This document shows, piece after piece, positions 45,216 to 53,532 of a DNA stretch of 64,000 nt (the first letter of the stretch is position 1; each line of letters opens with the position of its first letter). The position numbers were made by a program, and so were the translations under genes. The notes under the pieces were generated by a model. The model was not told the origin of the DNA, did not search any database, and saw only the letters and a list, made by a program, of their open reading frames with translations. The DNA is taken from positions 42,530 to 106,529 of the forward strand of contig MPNN01000008.1 of the NCBI GenBank assembly GCA_002239045.1, given 5' to 3'. This DNA is from SAR202 cluster bacterium bin127. GTDB lineage: Bacteria; Chloroflexota; Dehalococcoidia; Lucifugimonadales; Lucifugimonadaceae.

Positions 45216-46358
45216 ATGGATGACAATCTCAGAGGACTGGTATTAGGTTCGGGTTTCGCCGGACAAGGACACGCAGAGGCGATGCGATCTTGCGGGATTG
45301 AGGTCGTCGGCATGGTGAGTCGCACCGCCGATGTAGTGGAACGGGTTGCGACCGACATGCGGATACCGTATGCGTCGACGGATTGGGTCGCCGCACTCGA
45401 CGCGCTCAAACCAGATATCGTTGCGATTGGCACTCCGGGCGGCGCTCATTTCGAGCAGATCATGGAGGCGCTGGAGCGCGGTTGCCACGTTTTTTGCGAC
45501 AAGCCGTTGACGACGTCCGCTGAGACTTCAAAGCAGCTCTATGAGAAATCTGCTGAACAGGGTGTGAAGACCGCATACGCCGCATCATTCCGCTACCAAC
45601 CTCACGCCCTACTGGCGAAGAAGCTGATCGCTGATGGTGCTATCGGAGAGCCGTTCGAGACGGAGTGCATCTCGCACTACGAGTTGAATCCGTTGATCCC
45701 TTGGGGATGGTCGCACCGGATCGACCTCGGTGGCGGACGATTGAGCAACAACTTCACGCACAAGCTTTCGATCGTGCTTCACGCTTTGGATGCGAAGTTG
45801 ATCGACATCAATGGCGAAGCTCGGAACGATATGCACACCGCGCCGGTTGTCGAGGGCGTGCACGACTTTCGGGAGCGTGGGGATTTTGCCCCGAGTGCAG
45901 ACGAGTTGGATGGACTCGAGTGGCGAGATGTAGATTCGGAATGGGCCTACTCGGTGATGGCTCACGTAGATCCGGCAATGGAGACGAGGCAACCGGTGTC
46001 GTCGATCTTCCGGCACGGTGGAATGCAACCTCGTTTCGAAGAAGACTACGTCGCGTTCTATGGGGATGAAGGGTCGATCCATATCGGAGGTGCATACGCG
46101 CAGGGGCCGTTGCACGTCAAGAAGCGCGGCTCAGATTGGGAACGCGTCGAAATGCCGTCGAGTATTACGGACGGTCTGCCGGACATCGAGGATGACACTC
46201 AGAGGAATTGGACCGTTTTGATGGGTGAGTTGGTGGCCGATATTCGTGGCGACGGGTATTGCGGCTATCAGACCTTTAAGGATGGTTGGCTTTTTCAGGA
46301 GTCTGTGGATGCTGTGCGCAGGGGTGATGGGTGGTTTGCGATGCCGTTGGAGTTCTGA
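45216..46358 (+). CDS. Gfo/Idh/MocA family oxidoreductase
   Basis: The 380-residue protein has an N-terminal NAD(P) domain (VLGSGFAGQGHAEAMRSCG near residues 8-26), PDIVAIGTPGGAHFEQ near 69-84, and CHVFCDKPLTTSAE near 94-107, whose Lys is the family catalytic residue. It would oxidise or reduce a sugar or cyclitol. The ATG 45216 follows AAGAGG with a six-base spacer; the upstream in-frame ATG 45195 lacks one. A fragment of a related gene end lies at 47012-47065. Confidence 0.88.
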   Translation: MDDNLRGLVLGSGFAGQGHAEAMRSCGIEVVGMVSRTADVVERVATDMRIPYASTDWVAALDALKPDIVAIGTPGGAHFEQIMEALERGCHVFCDKPLTTSAETSKQLYEKSAEQGVKTAYAASFRYQPHALLAKKLIADGAIGEPFETECISHYELNPLIPWGWSHRIDLGGGRLSNNFTHKLSIVLHALDAKLIDINGEARNDMHTAPVVEGVHDFRERGDFAPSADELDGLEWRDVDSEWAYSVMAHVDPAMETRQPVSSIFRHGGMQPRFEEDYVAFYGDEGSIHIGGAYAQGPLHVKKRGSDWERVEMPSSITDGLPDIEDDTQRNWTVLMGELVADIRGDGYCGYQTFKDGWLFQESVDAVRRGDGWFAMPLEF

Positions 46359-46460
46359 CAGGAGTAGATTTGCGCATGTGGCATATGGTTTGTGTGATTG
46401 GTTAAAGTTGGGTCAAGGGTCGAATGTGGGTTTATTCGGCTGTTTCAAGGAGGTATGCAC

Positions 46461-46688
46461 ATGACGGATTGGAGCACTTGTCCGGCGGTAGAGAGCGTGT
46501 CCGATCGGTTGAGCGGTGCTTGGGTGTTCACGGGGACGAGGGTTCCAGTGTCTGCACTTTTCGGCAACTTGGCAGAGGGGGCAACGGTGGAAGAGTTTCT
46601 AGACTGGTTTCCTGGGGTTGAGGAATGGCAGGTGAAGGCGGTGCTTGAGCACGAGGAGAAGAACCTCGAAGTTCATGTAAACCGCTGA
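46461..46688 (+). CDS. DUF433 antitoxin
   Basis: The 75-residue protein matches DUF433: LSGAWVFTGTRVPVSALFGNL near residues 17-37 and TVEEFLDWFPGVEEWQVKAVL near 42-62. Such proteins have a winged-helix-like fold and act as antitoxins of DUF5615-type toxins. ATG 46461 has AAGGAGG seven bases upstream; an ATG at 46455 touches the ribosome site and is rejected. The toxin starts two bases after its stop. Confidence 0.88.
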   Translation: MTDWSTCPAVESVSDRLSGAWVFTGTRVPVSALFGNLAEGATVEEFLDWFPGVEEWQVKAVLEHEEKNLEVHVNR

Positions 46689-46690
46689 AC

Positions 46691-47008
46691 ATGAAGATCC
46701 TGTTGGACCACAGTACGCCCAGGGTGCTTCGACGGTACCTTTCAGATCATGTGGTTGACACAGCCGCGGAACAAGGTTGGTCTGAGTTGAGCAATGGTGA
46801 TCTGCTCAAACATGCTGTCAAGGAAGGTTATGAGGTTCTAATCACGACGGACCAGAACATGAGGTACCAGCAGAATCTTGACACTTGGCCGATAGGTGTC
46901 GTCGTTATTCTGTCGAACCGGTGGCCTTTGATCCAGCCGAGAGTCGGTGATGTTCGAGCAGCCGTCGCAGCGTCGAAACCGGGAGAGTTGATCGAAGTTG
47001 CTATCTGA
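46691..47008 (+). CDS. DUF5615 PIN-like toxin
   Basis: The 105-residue protein begins MKILLDHSTPRVLRRYL, and has AAEQGWSELSNGDLLKHAVKEGYEVLITTDQNMRYQQN near residues 24-61 (in part: GDLLKHAVKEGYEVLITTDQ), the DUF5615 pattern with Asp residues in place of a PIN site. It is a predicted RNase toxin. It follows the DUF433 antitoxin as a standard operon pair. Confidence 0.88.
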   Translation: MKILLDHSTPRVLRRYLSDHVVDTAAEQGWSELSNGDLLKHAVKEGYEVLITTDQNMRYQQNLDTWPIGVVVILSNRWPLIQPRVGDVRAAVAASKPGELIEVAI

Positions 47009-47011
47009 AGG

Positions 47012-47065
47012 GTGCGCGACCTCGGGAAGGGTGACGGGTGGTTTGCGGTGCCGTCGGGCATCTAG
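47012..47065 (+). pseudogene. 3' fragment of a Gfo/Idh-like gene
   Basis: The frame ending at TAG 47063-47065 reads VRDLGKGDGWFAVPSGI. The intact gene ends AVRRGDGWFAMPLEF. The DUF433/DUF5615 pair thus lies between the intact gene and a fragment of a gene like it, as if the toxin pair was inserted with partial duplication of the target end. Confidence 0.5.
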
Positions 47066-47167
47066 GCTACTTATCCACTCTTTAGATCCGCGATGGAAGA
47101 TCATCAAATATAATTGGACTCAGTTTTCCCGGTTTTGAGCAAACTCCATTTCATTTAAGGAGTGATA

Positions 47168-47827
47168 ATGAATTCCAAAAATATGGTCTACGAAATCGAG
47201 ATGGATAATCTGAATTACGACTATGGCTTTCGCGCCATGCGCGACATGTTGGCTCGAATGAATCAAGATGATTTCGAACGCCAGTACCAGATCACAGAAG
47301 CCGAAAAGGTAGCAGGTCGTACGCAAGGCGAACGCAACGAATTCGCAGTTGACCACTTGATTGAACTCTACGAGTATTCAGACTATCAAGATGCTGCCCA
47401 TAGTATGGTTGCGGTAGGAATGATTGCTCCTTTCGTTGAATCGTTGTTCAGAGAGGCGTTCAGAGAATTCGACATAGAATTGCCAATGGGACATTTGGTT
47501 CGAAATATCATCAAGTCAATCTCAGAATTGGACTGGTGCGAATATATGCCAGAGGATCTTGAAGTCACGTTAACTGCTTTGTTTGCATACAGAAATAAGA
47601 TGTTTCATCATGGTTTCGAATGGCCGTCAGATATACGAAATAATTTCGCTCAACGGCTTGAAAAATCAGGATGGCCCTCAAAATGGTTTTCAAGGGCATC
47701 GACCAAAGGTGACCCGTGGATGTTTTATGTGACCGATACATTCATCAATCATTGCATAGAGACTATTGAAAAGATCGAAATCGGCATCGAAAAGTTGAAG
47801 TTTGAACGAATGCGTGATCAGTTGTAG
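47168..47827 (+). CDS. HEPN/Abi-like protein, AT-rich
   Basis: The 219-residue protein is mainly helical and I do not recognise a named family with certainty. ALFAYRNKMFHHGFEWP near residues 140-156 contains RNKMFH, which fits the R-x4-6-H site of HEPN ribonucleases. Its A/T-rich codons differ from its neighbours. ATG 47168 has AAGGAG five bases upstream. It stands alone after a toxin-antitoxin pair, which supports a defence or abortive-infection role only weakly. Confidence 0.6.
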   Translation: MNSKNMVYEIEMDNLNYDYGFRAMRDMLARMNQDDFERQYQITEAEKVAGRTQGERNEFAVDHLIELYEYSDYQDAAHSMVAVGMIAPFVESLFREAFREFDIELPMGHLVRNIIKSISELDWCEYMPEDLEVTLTALFAYRNKMFHHGFEWPSDIRNNFAQRLEKSGWPSKWFSRASTKGDPWMFYVTDTFINHCIETIEKIEIGIEKLKFERMRDQL

Positions 47828-47949
47828 GTGTTTTTACAGACTATGAAATATCGAATAGACTAACGTTACATCGTCAGACGGCTGAAGTGGTCGGAACTTA
47901 TCTCCGCGTTGCTTCGGTGGGTGACGTAGTTGTAGAGAATGGATAGACG

Positions 47950-49620
47950 ATGTACCAACCTGAACCAGACCAAGACAAGGCGCAGAGGCATGCGAATCTT
48001 CTCTTGTTGTTCATTATCGGCGTTTTAAGCCTGGTGGCGATCTTTGCGATCAGCCAATGCTCAGCGACCGATCAGTCCTCACGAACCGTCTACGCCACTA
48101 CCACGCGTGAAGTGACACGAGTGGTCGAAGTGCCCGTAGAAGTGGTGCACGAAATTGTGGTGACACGAGAAGTGGCGGTGCCTGTTGAAGTGACGCGCGA
48201 AGTCGAAGTCTTCAGAAATGTTGAAGTGCCGGTTGAGGTGTTACGGGAGACCGAAATCATCAAGAATGTCGAAGTGCCCGTGGAAGTGGTGCACGAAATT
48301 GTGGTGACACGAGAAGTGGCGGTGCCTGTTGAAGTGACGCGCGAAGTCGAAGTCACGCGTGTCGTTGTAGCCACACCCACGGCAACTCCGATACCGTCTC
48401 CTACTCATTCGCCTACGTCAACACCGACTGCTACACCATCGCCAACACCTGGACCACCATCAACCCCTGCAGAATTAGTAGAGCGGGTTCGAGACAGCGT
48501 AGTGCGAGTCGAAGCGGGAACCGGGGGATTTTTATCCTTCACATCAAGCGGTTCAGGGTTCATCTTCGAGGTTGAGGGAACCACTGCATTTGTCGCCACT
48601 AATCACCACTTAATCGACGGTAAAGGTTCGGTAGAAGTTCAACTTGGGGATTCGAGTACGTATGATGCACTAGTCCTTGGTTGGGACGCCGAGAGGGATG
48701 TGGCGGTTCTATCCATCTGTTGCTCGTCAGAGTTCGTCGCCCTCCCGTGGGGCGATGCCACTCCTTCTGAGGGAGAAACTGTGGTTGCCGTAGGATATCC
48801 CATTGGCGATACGGATAACCTCATAACAACGATTGGCGAGGTCCTGGCTCCTGATGACCTCAGCATTGAACACGATTTCATTCCGCATTCCGCTCCTCTT
48901 AACCCGGGCAACAGTGGCGGCCCGCTCTTCTCTATGCCGAGTGCCGAAGTAGTTGGGATTAACACCGCGCGGGGCACTGAAATCTTGGCATTTTACGCTG
49001 TGCCCTATCATGCAGTTGCCCAACAGGCTGCCGATTGGCGCTCGCAGTTGATCATCGAACCGACTGCAACGCCAATCTTCACGTCCGGTGATGCCGTATC
49101 CGAGTTCCCTACCTCATTCGAACCAGGAACGCACATTGTAGGCAAAGATATCGCACCGGGTGAATATAGAGCCAAATCTAAATACAGCAAGGGGGCCTGC
49201 GAATGGAAACGACTCAATTCCCTAGGGGGAGAATCCGGATCTACGAATGCTTTTTGGTGGTCAGGAACCTCTAATGAAGGGTACACCTATACGACTATTT
49301 TACCGACAGATTTCGCCTTTTCATCCGAAGGATGCACACAGTGGGAAAGCACGGATGCCATTCACGAGAATCCTATGCCACGGCCTATCGACAGTTTCGA
49401 TGGAGGTACACATATCGTCGGCATACATATAGAGCCGGGATTATACAAATCAGGGGTGGCTACTAGAAGATGCAGATGGGTACGCCTGAGTTCTACGGAT
49501 GGAGGACATTCATCGGAGATAGGATATGAATCTGTAGCAGAAGGAACTGTCTACGTAACTATCGAGCCGACTGACTATGCGTTTCATTCTGATGGATGCA
49601 CTACATGGGTCAAGCAATGA
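47950..49620 (+). CDS. HtrA-like membrane-anchored serine protease with Val/Glu repeat linker
   Basis: The 556-residue protein has one N-terminal membrane segment (LLLLFIIGVLSLVAIFAI, about 18-35), a Val/Glu-rich repeat (about 50-140), a Thr/Pro/Ser linker (TPTATPIPSPTHSP), then an S1C protease domain: ATNHHLID (His near 220), ERDVAVLSI (Asp near 248) and LNPGNSGGPLF (Ser near 324). No PDZ domain follows. Instead there are two ~75-residue repeats, each with GTHIVGxxIxPGxY, a CxW.RL motif and a FxSxGCTxW ending. It would act outside the membrane. Confidence 0.85.
   Translation: MYQPEPDQDKAQRHANLLLLFIIGVLSLVAIFAISQCSATDQSSRTVYATTTREVTRVVEVPVEVVHEIVVTREVAVPVEVTREVEVFRNVEVPVEVLRETEIIKNVEVPVEVVHEIVVTREVAVPVEVTREVEVTRVVVATPTATPIPSPTHSPTSTPTATPSPTPGPPSTPAELVERVRDSVVRVEAGTGGFLSFTSSGSGFIFEVEGTTAFVATNHHLIDGKGSVEVQLGDSSTYDALVLGWDAERDVAVLSICCSSEFVALPWGDATPSEGETVVAVGYPIGDTDNLITTIGEVLAPDDLSIEHDFIPHSAPLNPGNSGGPLFSMPSAEVVGINTARGTEILAFYAVPYHAVAQQAADWRSQLIIEPTATPIFTSGDAVSEFPTSFEPGTHIVGKDIAPGEYRAKSKYSKGACEWKRLNSLGGESGSTNAFWWSGTSNEGYTYTTILPTDFAFSSEGCTQWESTDAIHENPMPRPIDSFDGGTHIVGIHIEPGLYKSGVATRRCRWVRLSSTDGGHSSEIGYESVAEGTVYVTIEPTDYAFHSDGCTTWVKQ
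48124..48354 (+). repeat. 87-bp direct repeats encoding the Val/Glu linker
   Basis: Copies at 48124-48210 and 48268-48354 differ by one base in 87 and are offset by 144 bases (48 codons). Each encodes the VEVPVEVVHEIVVTREV type segment. Such identity suggests recent duplication or ongoing slippage. Confidence 0.85.
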
Positions 49621-49923
49621 TCCGGTATCAATCATGGTTCTGACTACTGCGGCCCACGCTCGATCTCTAGCTCGTCAACCCTCGCTTGGCTCTCTGGCGT
49701 GCGCGCTGGGTGCCCCCCTTGCGCTATGCGCAGCGTGGAGATGTCCGTCCCCTTCGCTTCAGCGCAAGGGGGATGGTGCATCCTCGCAATCATTCCCACC
49801 CTAGTTCAAAACCCTCAAGGATGCCTCTGATTCAGAACGTTCGGTTAGAAACCGGATATAGCGAACCTAGGATTGTCATTGCGGACCTGACCTCGGACTG
49901 ACGAACGCATGATCCGGTAGCGA
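49621..49923. repeat. Repeat-rich gap between protease and brnTA
   Basis: About 300 bases without a credible gene. GCCCCCCTTGCGCTATGCGC and GCGCAAGGGGG near 49711-49772 form a GC-rich inverted pair, related to the family at 11109. CACCCTAGTTCAAA near 49797-49811 belongs to the CTAGTTCA family. The sequence near 49650-49700 resembles that at 50880-50930 (CTCGATCTCTAGCTCGTCAA against CTCAACCTCTAGTTCGTCGA), so it is a remnant of the 3' end of an enolase-superfamily gene. Confidence 0.6.
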
Positions 49924-50160
49924 TCATTGTTGCTGACTACTAACAGCACCGTTATCCGACCTGGATCCCGTCCCGCCATCCGTTTGCCCGTCCCCATTCC
50001 AAGCTTCCCAAAGTTCAGGGAGAACATCTTTAAGAGGCTTGGCCTCGCGGAACCACTCCGCGTCGGCAAGAAACGTATCCGGGTCTTCGGCGACGGCCGC
50101 ACGGATGGCGACACTCTCTTCGGGTGTCGGTGATATGTGATTAGGTTTGAGCTTCGGCAT
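49924..50160 (-). CDS. brnA: BrnA-like antitoxin
   Basis: The 78-residue protein reads MPKLKPNHISPTPEES, then AAVAEDPDTFLADAEWFREAKPLKDVLPELWEAW. The DPDTFxxDAEWFREAKP pattern fits BrnA-type antitoxins. ATG 50160 has GAGAGG nine bases upstream and lies within the end of brnT, so the pair is coupled. A frameshifted homolog lies at 31692-31889. The C-terminal tail (DGGTGSRSDNGAV) is polar and likely flexible. Confidence 0.75.
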   Translation of the reverse strand: MPKLKPNHISPTPEESVAIRAAVAEDPDTFLADAEWFREAKPLKDVLPELWEAWNGDGQTDGGTGSRSDNGAVSSQQQ

Positions 50161-50467
50161 AATAACGTTCCTCTCGGTCATCGGCTTTTCGAAAGCTGAT
50201 GATTCGTATTCTATCGCCACGCATTACGAACGCTAGAGAATGAAGACGATCATCCAAGTACCCATAAGCAACATAACGCTTTTCACCACGCCTGTCGCTG
50301 GGACGCACCACGGCGGTATCCCACTCAAACCGAGTAACCGCTACGAAATCGATGCCATGTTTATCGATGTTGGATTCCGACTTATTGGGGTCCCATTCGT
50401 AAATTAGGTTACGCGATTCGGACGATTCGCCACTTGGGCGCTCTGTACCATCTCGGAAAAACGGCAT
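50141..50467 (-). CDS. brnT: BrnT-like ribonuclease toxin
   Basis: The 108-residue protein has the BrnT layout: YEWDPNKSESNIDKHGIDF near residues 23-41, TAVVRPSDRRGEKRYVAYG near 51-69, and RIRIISFRKADDREERYY near 88-105. In Brucella the equivalent toxin is an RNase regulated by BrnA. ATG 50467 follows AAGGGA with a seven-base spacer. Its last codons overlap the brnA start. Confidence 0.85.
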   Translation of the reverse strand: MPFFRDGTERPSGESSESRNLIYEWDPNKSESNIDKHGIDFVAVTRFEWDTAVVRPSDRRGEKRYVAYGYLDDRLHSLAFVMRGDRIRIISFRKADDREERYYAEAQT

Positions 50468-50477
50468 TATAGTTCCC

Positions 50478-50497
50478 TTGTACACTTTATTGTATAA
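50478..50497 (-). promoter_or_regulatory. Candidate operator upstream of brnT
   Basis: TTGTACA (50478-50484) and TGTATAA (50491-50497) form an inverted repeat with one mismatch and a six-base spacer, 11-30 bases before the brnT ATG. The -10-like TATACAAT overlaps it on the minus strand. This is where an autoregulatory antitoxin would bind. Confidence 0.4.
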
Positions 50498-50508
50498 ACG
50501 AGCGTAGC

Positions 50509-50640
50509 ATGACCGCCAAAACGACTAACGCACACCGCACAATCCTGCGCAAAGGGACGGCACCACGAACCGCGCCGACGACGACGACTGGGAACCGAAA
50601 ACCTCCCGGGAAGCAACCCATCATCCCCCGTAAGAAATAG
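50509..50640 (+). CDS. Possible small basic ORF, unrecognised
   Basis: ATG 50509 opens a 43-residue frame rich in Lys, Arg, Thr and Pro (for example RTAPTTTTGNRKPPGKQ) ending at TAG 50640. It diverges from brnT. There is no clear ribosome site and no family match, so it may be chance. Confidence 0.2.
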   Translation: MTAKTTNAHRTILRKGTAPRTAPTTTTGNRKPPGKQPIIPRKK

Positions 50641-50663
50641 CGCCCAGCCCTCACAAAAACCGA

Positions 50664-50738
50664 AGTGCCAAGTGCGTGACGCTTCTAAAGCATCACCTAC
50701 CTGGCACTATATTTAGTCTAAATCCTGTCTAAATCCTG
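50664..50738. other. Nested hairpin followed by an 11-bp tandem duplication
   Basis: AGTGCCA (50664-50670) pairs with TGGCACT (50702-50708). Inside, GTGACGC (50676-50682) pairs with GCATCAC (50690-50696), one mismatch, around the loop TTCTAAA. TCTAAATCCTG is then repeated exactly at 50717-50727 and 50728-50738. The rest of 50641-50861 holds only a GGATTCCGGC...GCCGGAA palindrome. Confidence 0.55.
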
Positions 50739-50861
50739 ATCACCTTCCCGTGGCAACACATCACCTTTGGATTCCGGCATCCGCCGGAACAACGGATTCG
50801 TGCTTTGAATGACATTGCGTGACTGTCGTGCTGAGCGCGGCATGAAATAGTCGGTTCAGAT

Positions 50862-52073
50862 CTAAATCTGCGGCCCCCGCTCAACCTCTAGTTCGTCGAC
50901 CCTCGCTTGGCTCTCTGGCGTCCGGGCTGGGTGCGGGCCCCACTCGTCGACGAGGCTTTTTCGAGGTTCGTCGCTTACGCGGATTGTGGCGTCGGAGCGT
51001 TCACGGACACTGGCTTTCAATCTCGTTCCGATGCCCGGGCGTTGGGGCGCGTGCAGGTAGCCGTCTCGGATGTCGAGGTTGGGGTCGACGATGTCGTTGT
51101 ACCAACCTTTGAAGAAGGCTGGGACGTGCTCTTGCATCATCGCGTTGGGTGAGCTCATGCAGATTTGGGAGCAGGCGAAGATGTTGACGGGACCAGTCGC
51201 GTCGTGCGGCGCGAAGGGGACTTGGTGCGCTGAGGCGAGGATGGCGACTTTGTGGGTCTCGGAGACGCCACCAGTCCAGATCAAGTCAGGCATGACGATG
51301 CGCGCCGAACCGTTTTCGATGAATTGGCGGAGTTGCCATCTCGATAGGAGGCGTTCGGAGATGCAGACGGGTGTCTTGGTCGCGGCTTGGAGACGTGCGA
51401 GCGCGTCTGGATTGAGGAGCGGCATGAGGTCTTCCTGCCACATCATCTCGTATGGTTCCATCGCTTGGGCGATGCGGATGGCGACCGGTAGGGTCCATTT
51501 GCCGTGACCGTCGTTGGCTATCTGCATATCCATTCCGACTGCGTCGCGGATGTCGCGGATGGGTTTGAGCGCCATGTCAAGTTCTTTGGGCGATAGGAAC
51601 TGACCGTCGGAGGCTTGGGCCAGTCCGATGGTGGGTCCGCCCTTCATTGCGGTGATGCCTTCGTCGAGGAGTCCTTTGGCCTGTTCGCCAGCACCGTGGA
51701 ACTGCAATGATGTGGCGTAGACGCGGATCTTGGTACGCACTGCCCCGCCGAGGAGTTCGTAAACGGGGACGCCGAGTGCCTGTCCTTTGATGTCCCAGAG
51801 CGCGATGTCTAATGCGGAGATCGCGCGCATCTCTGCCCCGCCGTAACCGGCGTGATCAGAGAGTCGGAACATCGCCTCCCAGTGTCGCTCGATGGGGAAC
51901 GGGTCGCGACCGATGAGCAGCGGGCCGAAGTGGTCATGTACAGCCGCTTCGACGACTGGTGCGGCGTAAAAGGTTTCGCCGAGACCGACAATTCCCTCGT
52001 CGGTGTGGATTTGGACCCAGAGGTTGTGCGGCTGCTCGGCAATGCGGATGGTTTCGATTTGGGTGATTAGCAT
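50862..52073 (-). CDS. Enolase-superfamily enzyme, mandelate racemase type 2
   Basis: The 403-residue protein has HTDEGIVGLGETFYAAP near residues 23-39, SALDIALWDIKGQALGVPVYELLGG near 86-110 (in part ALDIALWDIKGQALG), ANDGHGKWT near 186-194 where Asp and His mark the dehydratase-like site, WQEDLMPL and PVCISERLLSRW. The set points to a galactonate or mannonate dehydratase-like branch rather than a racemase. ATG 52073 lacks a clear ribosome site. It diverges from the GT2 gene. Confidence 0.88.
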   Translation of the reverse strand: MLITQIETIRIAEQPHNLWVQIHTDEGIVGLGETFYAAPVVEAAVHDHFGPLLIGRDPFPIERHWEAMFRLSDHAGYGGAEMRAISALDIALWDIKGQALGVPVYELLGGAVRTKIRVYATSLQFHGAGEQAKGLLDEGITAMKGGPTIGLAQASDGQFLSPKELDMALKPIRDIRDAVGMDMQIANDGHGKWTLPVAIRIAQAMEPYEMMWQEDLMPLLNPDALARLQAATKTPVCISERLLSRWQLRQFIENGSARIVMPDLIWTGGVSETHKVAILASAHQVPFAPHDATGPVNIFACSQICMSSPNAMMQEHVPAFFKGWYNDIVDPNLDIRDGYLHAPQRPGIGTRLKASVRERSDATIRVSDEPRKSLVDEWGPHPARTPESQARVDELEVERGPQI

Positions 52074-52164
52074 GGCGTGGGCTTAAACTTCTTTGTGGAA
52101 CGCAGTTGAAGCGTTGGTGTTGCGGTCAGTGTGAATAGGTTACTCGGACGGAGCGTTTTGTTTC

Positions 52165-52890
52165 GTGAGACTCAGCATCATCATCCCGGCATTCAATGAA
52201 GAGAGCTACCTGCCCGCTACGCTCGATGCGATTGAGGTGGCCACCGCGCATCTGCTCAACCGAGACGACGTTGATGTAGAGATCATCGTCGTGGACAACA
52301 ATAGTGTGGATCGGACGGCGGATGTCGCTCGCGGCAAGGGGGCGAAGGTGGTTGACGAGGAAGTTCAGAGGATTTCAAGGGCTCGCAATACCGGGGCGCA
52401 TCATGCCAAGGGAGATGTCTTGGTGTTTGTCGACGCGGATGTGTTGATGCCCCAATGTCTGTTGACGAAGATCAATTCGGTGATGAGCGATTCGGACTGT
52501 GTTGGCGGTGGCGTCGATGTGGAATACCATCCTAAACGTCGAACGATGCGAATCTACTTAGGCATTTGGCGCGTGTTGGTTCGCTTGACAGACATGGTGT
52601 AGGGATCGACGCAGTTTTGCCGTAAAGAGGTGTTCGATGAAGTTGGCGGGTACGACGAAAATGCATGGATCGGAGAGGATGTCGATTTCTATTGGGCTCT
52701 GAAGAAGCACGCCAAGCGCAACGGAGGGACTGCTCACGTAATTCGGGAACCAAGGGTGCGGCCGTCGAGTCGTCGTTTCGACAAGTGGCCGTTATGGAGA
52801 ACGTTGATTTGGACCAATCCGCTATTCATCGCGTTGTTCCGAAGGCGAAAATCGTTTTGGGAAGGTTGGTACACGGACGCAGTGAGGTGA
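52165..52890 (+). pseudogene. GT2 glycosyltransferase with an in-frame amber stop
   Basis: The first part reads LSIIIPAFNEESYLP, VDNNSVDRTADVA and VFVDADVLMP, the GT2 pattern with the DxD-like motif. It stops at TAG 52600-52602 after LVRLTDMV. The same frame continues without a frameshift: GSTQFCRKEVFDEVGGYDENAWIGEDVDFYWAL, typical GT2 (QFCRKEVFDEVGGYDE) and the catalytic region GEDVDF. It ends at TGA 52890. A single base change restores a 241-residue enzyme, with CAG the simplest ancestor (TAG at a position where Gln would fit VQGSTQF). Start is GTG 52165. Confidence 0.82.
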
Positions 52891-53072
52891 AACCGAAGAT
52901 TTGGGGCTAAACCAACTCATGTCGTCTTTCTAACCGAATCAGGCGTGTTTATTGTTTCGCTGTTAACGTGTTGGTTAAGAGAATCACTGAGGCGACGGTG
53001 CCTATCGAATCGTCGTCCTGTTTACCAAATCTGTATGCCCGTTGCCGGGGAACGCAATCAAGGAGGCTGACG

Positions 53073-53522
53073 ATGATCAAAACCATGGCGATCATGTCGA
53101 TTTTGGTACTGACAGGCGTGCTGTTGGCTTGCAGTGGCGGTGGCGGTGGCGGCGAAAGTGAATCTGATTCGGAGGCTGTTCCTACCAAAGCTCCTTCTAC
53201 CGGCTCAACGCGCGCTACGACCGAGCCTGGGACTGGGGCGGACGATGCTCTAACCGTGGTGGGCGAATGCACCGATGGGTTGATAATGCAGCCGGGCGAG
53301 GGCTGTCAGTTCAATGGCGATGAAGGCCGGCCAGCCGATGTGGTCATCTCGGTCGGAGCACAAGGCGAGATCTGTCGAGAAAAGGGATCGGTGATGATGT
53401 CGGGTTTCAACGTTAACGTGATTCAAGCTTGCGGCGATCGGTTCGAAATAGTCGATGTGTTCGAAGCGGAAATCGACTTCGTCGACAATGGCGACGGGAG
53501 TTGGACGGTTACTACACCGTGA
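53073..53522 (+). CDS. Small secreted lipoprotein, unknown function
   Basis: The 149-residue product has a lipoprotein signal ending VLLAC (Cys near 20), then a Gly/Ser/Glu linker, and a compact Cys-containing domain (ECTDGLIMQPGEGCQFNGDEG, in part GECTDGLIMQPGEGCQF). Four Cys in the mature domain could form two disulfides. I do not recognise the family. AGGAGG precedes the ATG with a six-base spacer. Confidence 0.7.
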   Translation: MIKTMAIMSILVLTGVLLACSGGGGGGESESDSEAVPTKAPSTGSTRATTEPGTGADDALTVVGECTDGLIMQPGEGCQFNGDEGRPADVVISVGAQGEICREKGSVMMSGFNVNVIQACGDRFEIVDVFEAEIDFVDNGDGSWTVTTP

Positions 53523-53532
53523 TGAGCGGCAC

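Noticed and set aside
50664..50708. Possible amber-suppressor tRNA (loop TTCTAAA reads CTA)
   Set aside because: It would explain the TAG in the GT2 gene, but there is no acceptor stem of the right kind, no D-arm and no T-loop (GGTTCGAATCC-like). It is a simple nested hairpin.
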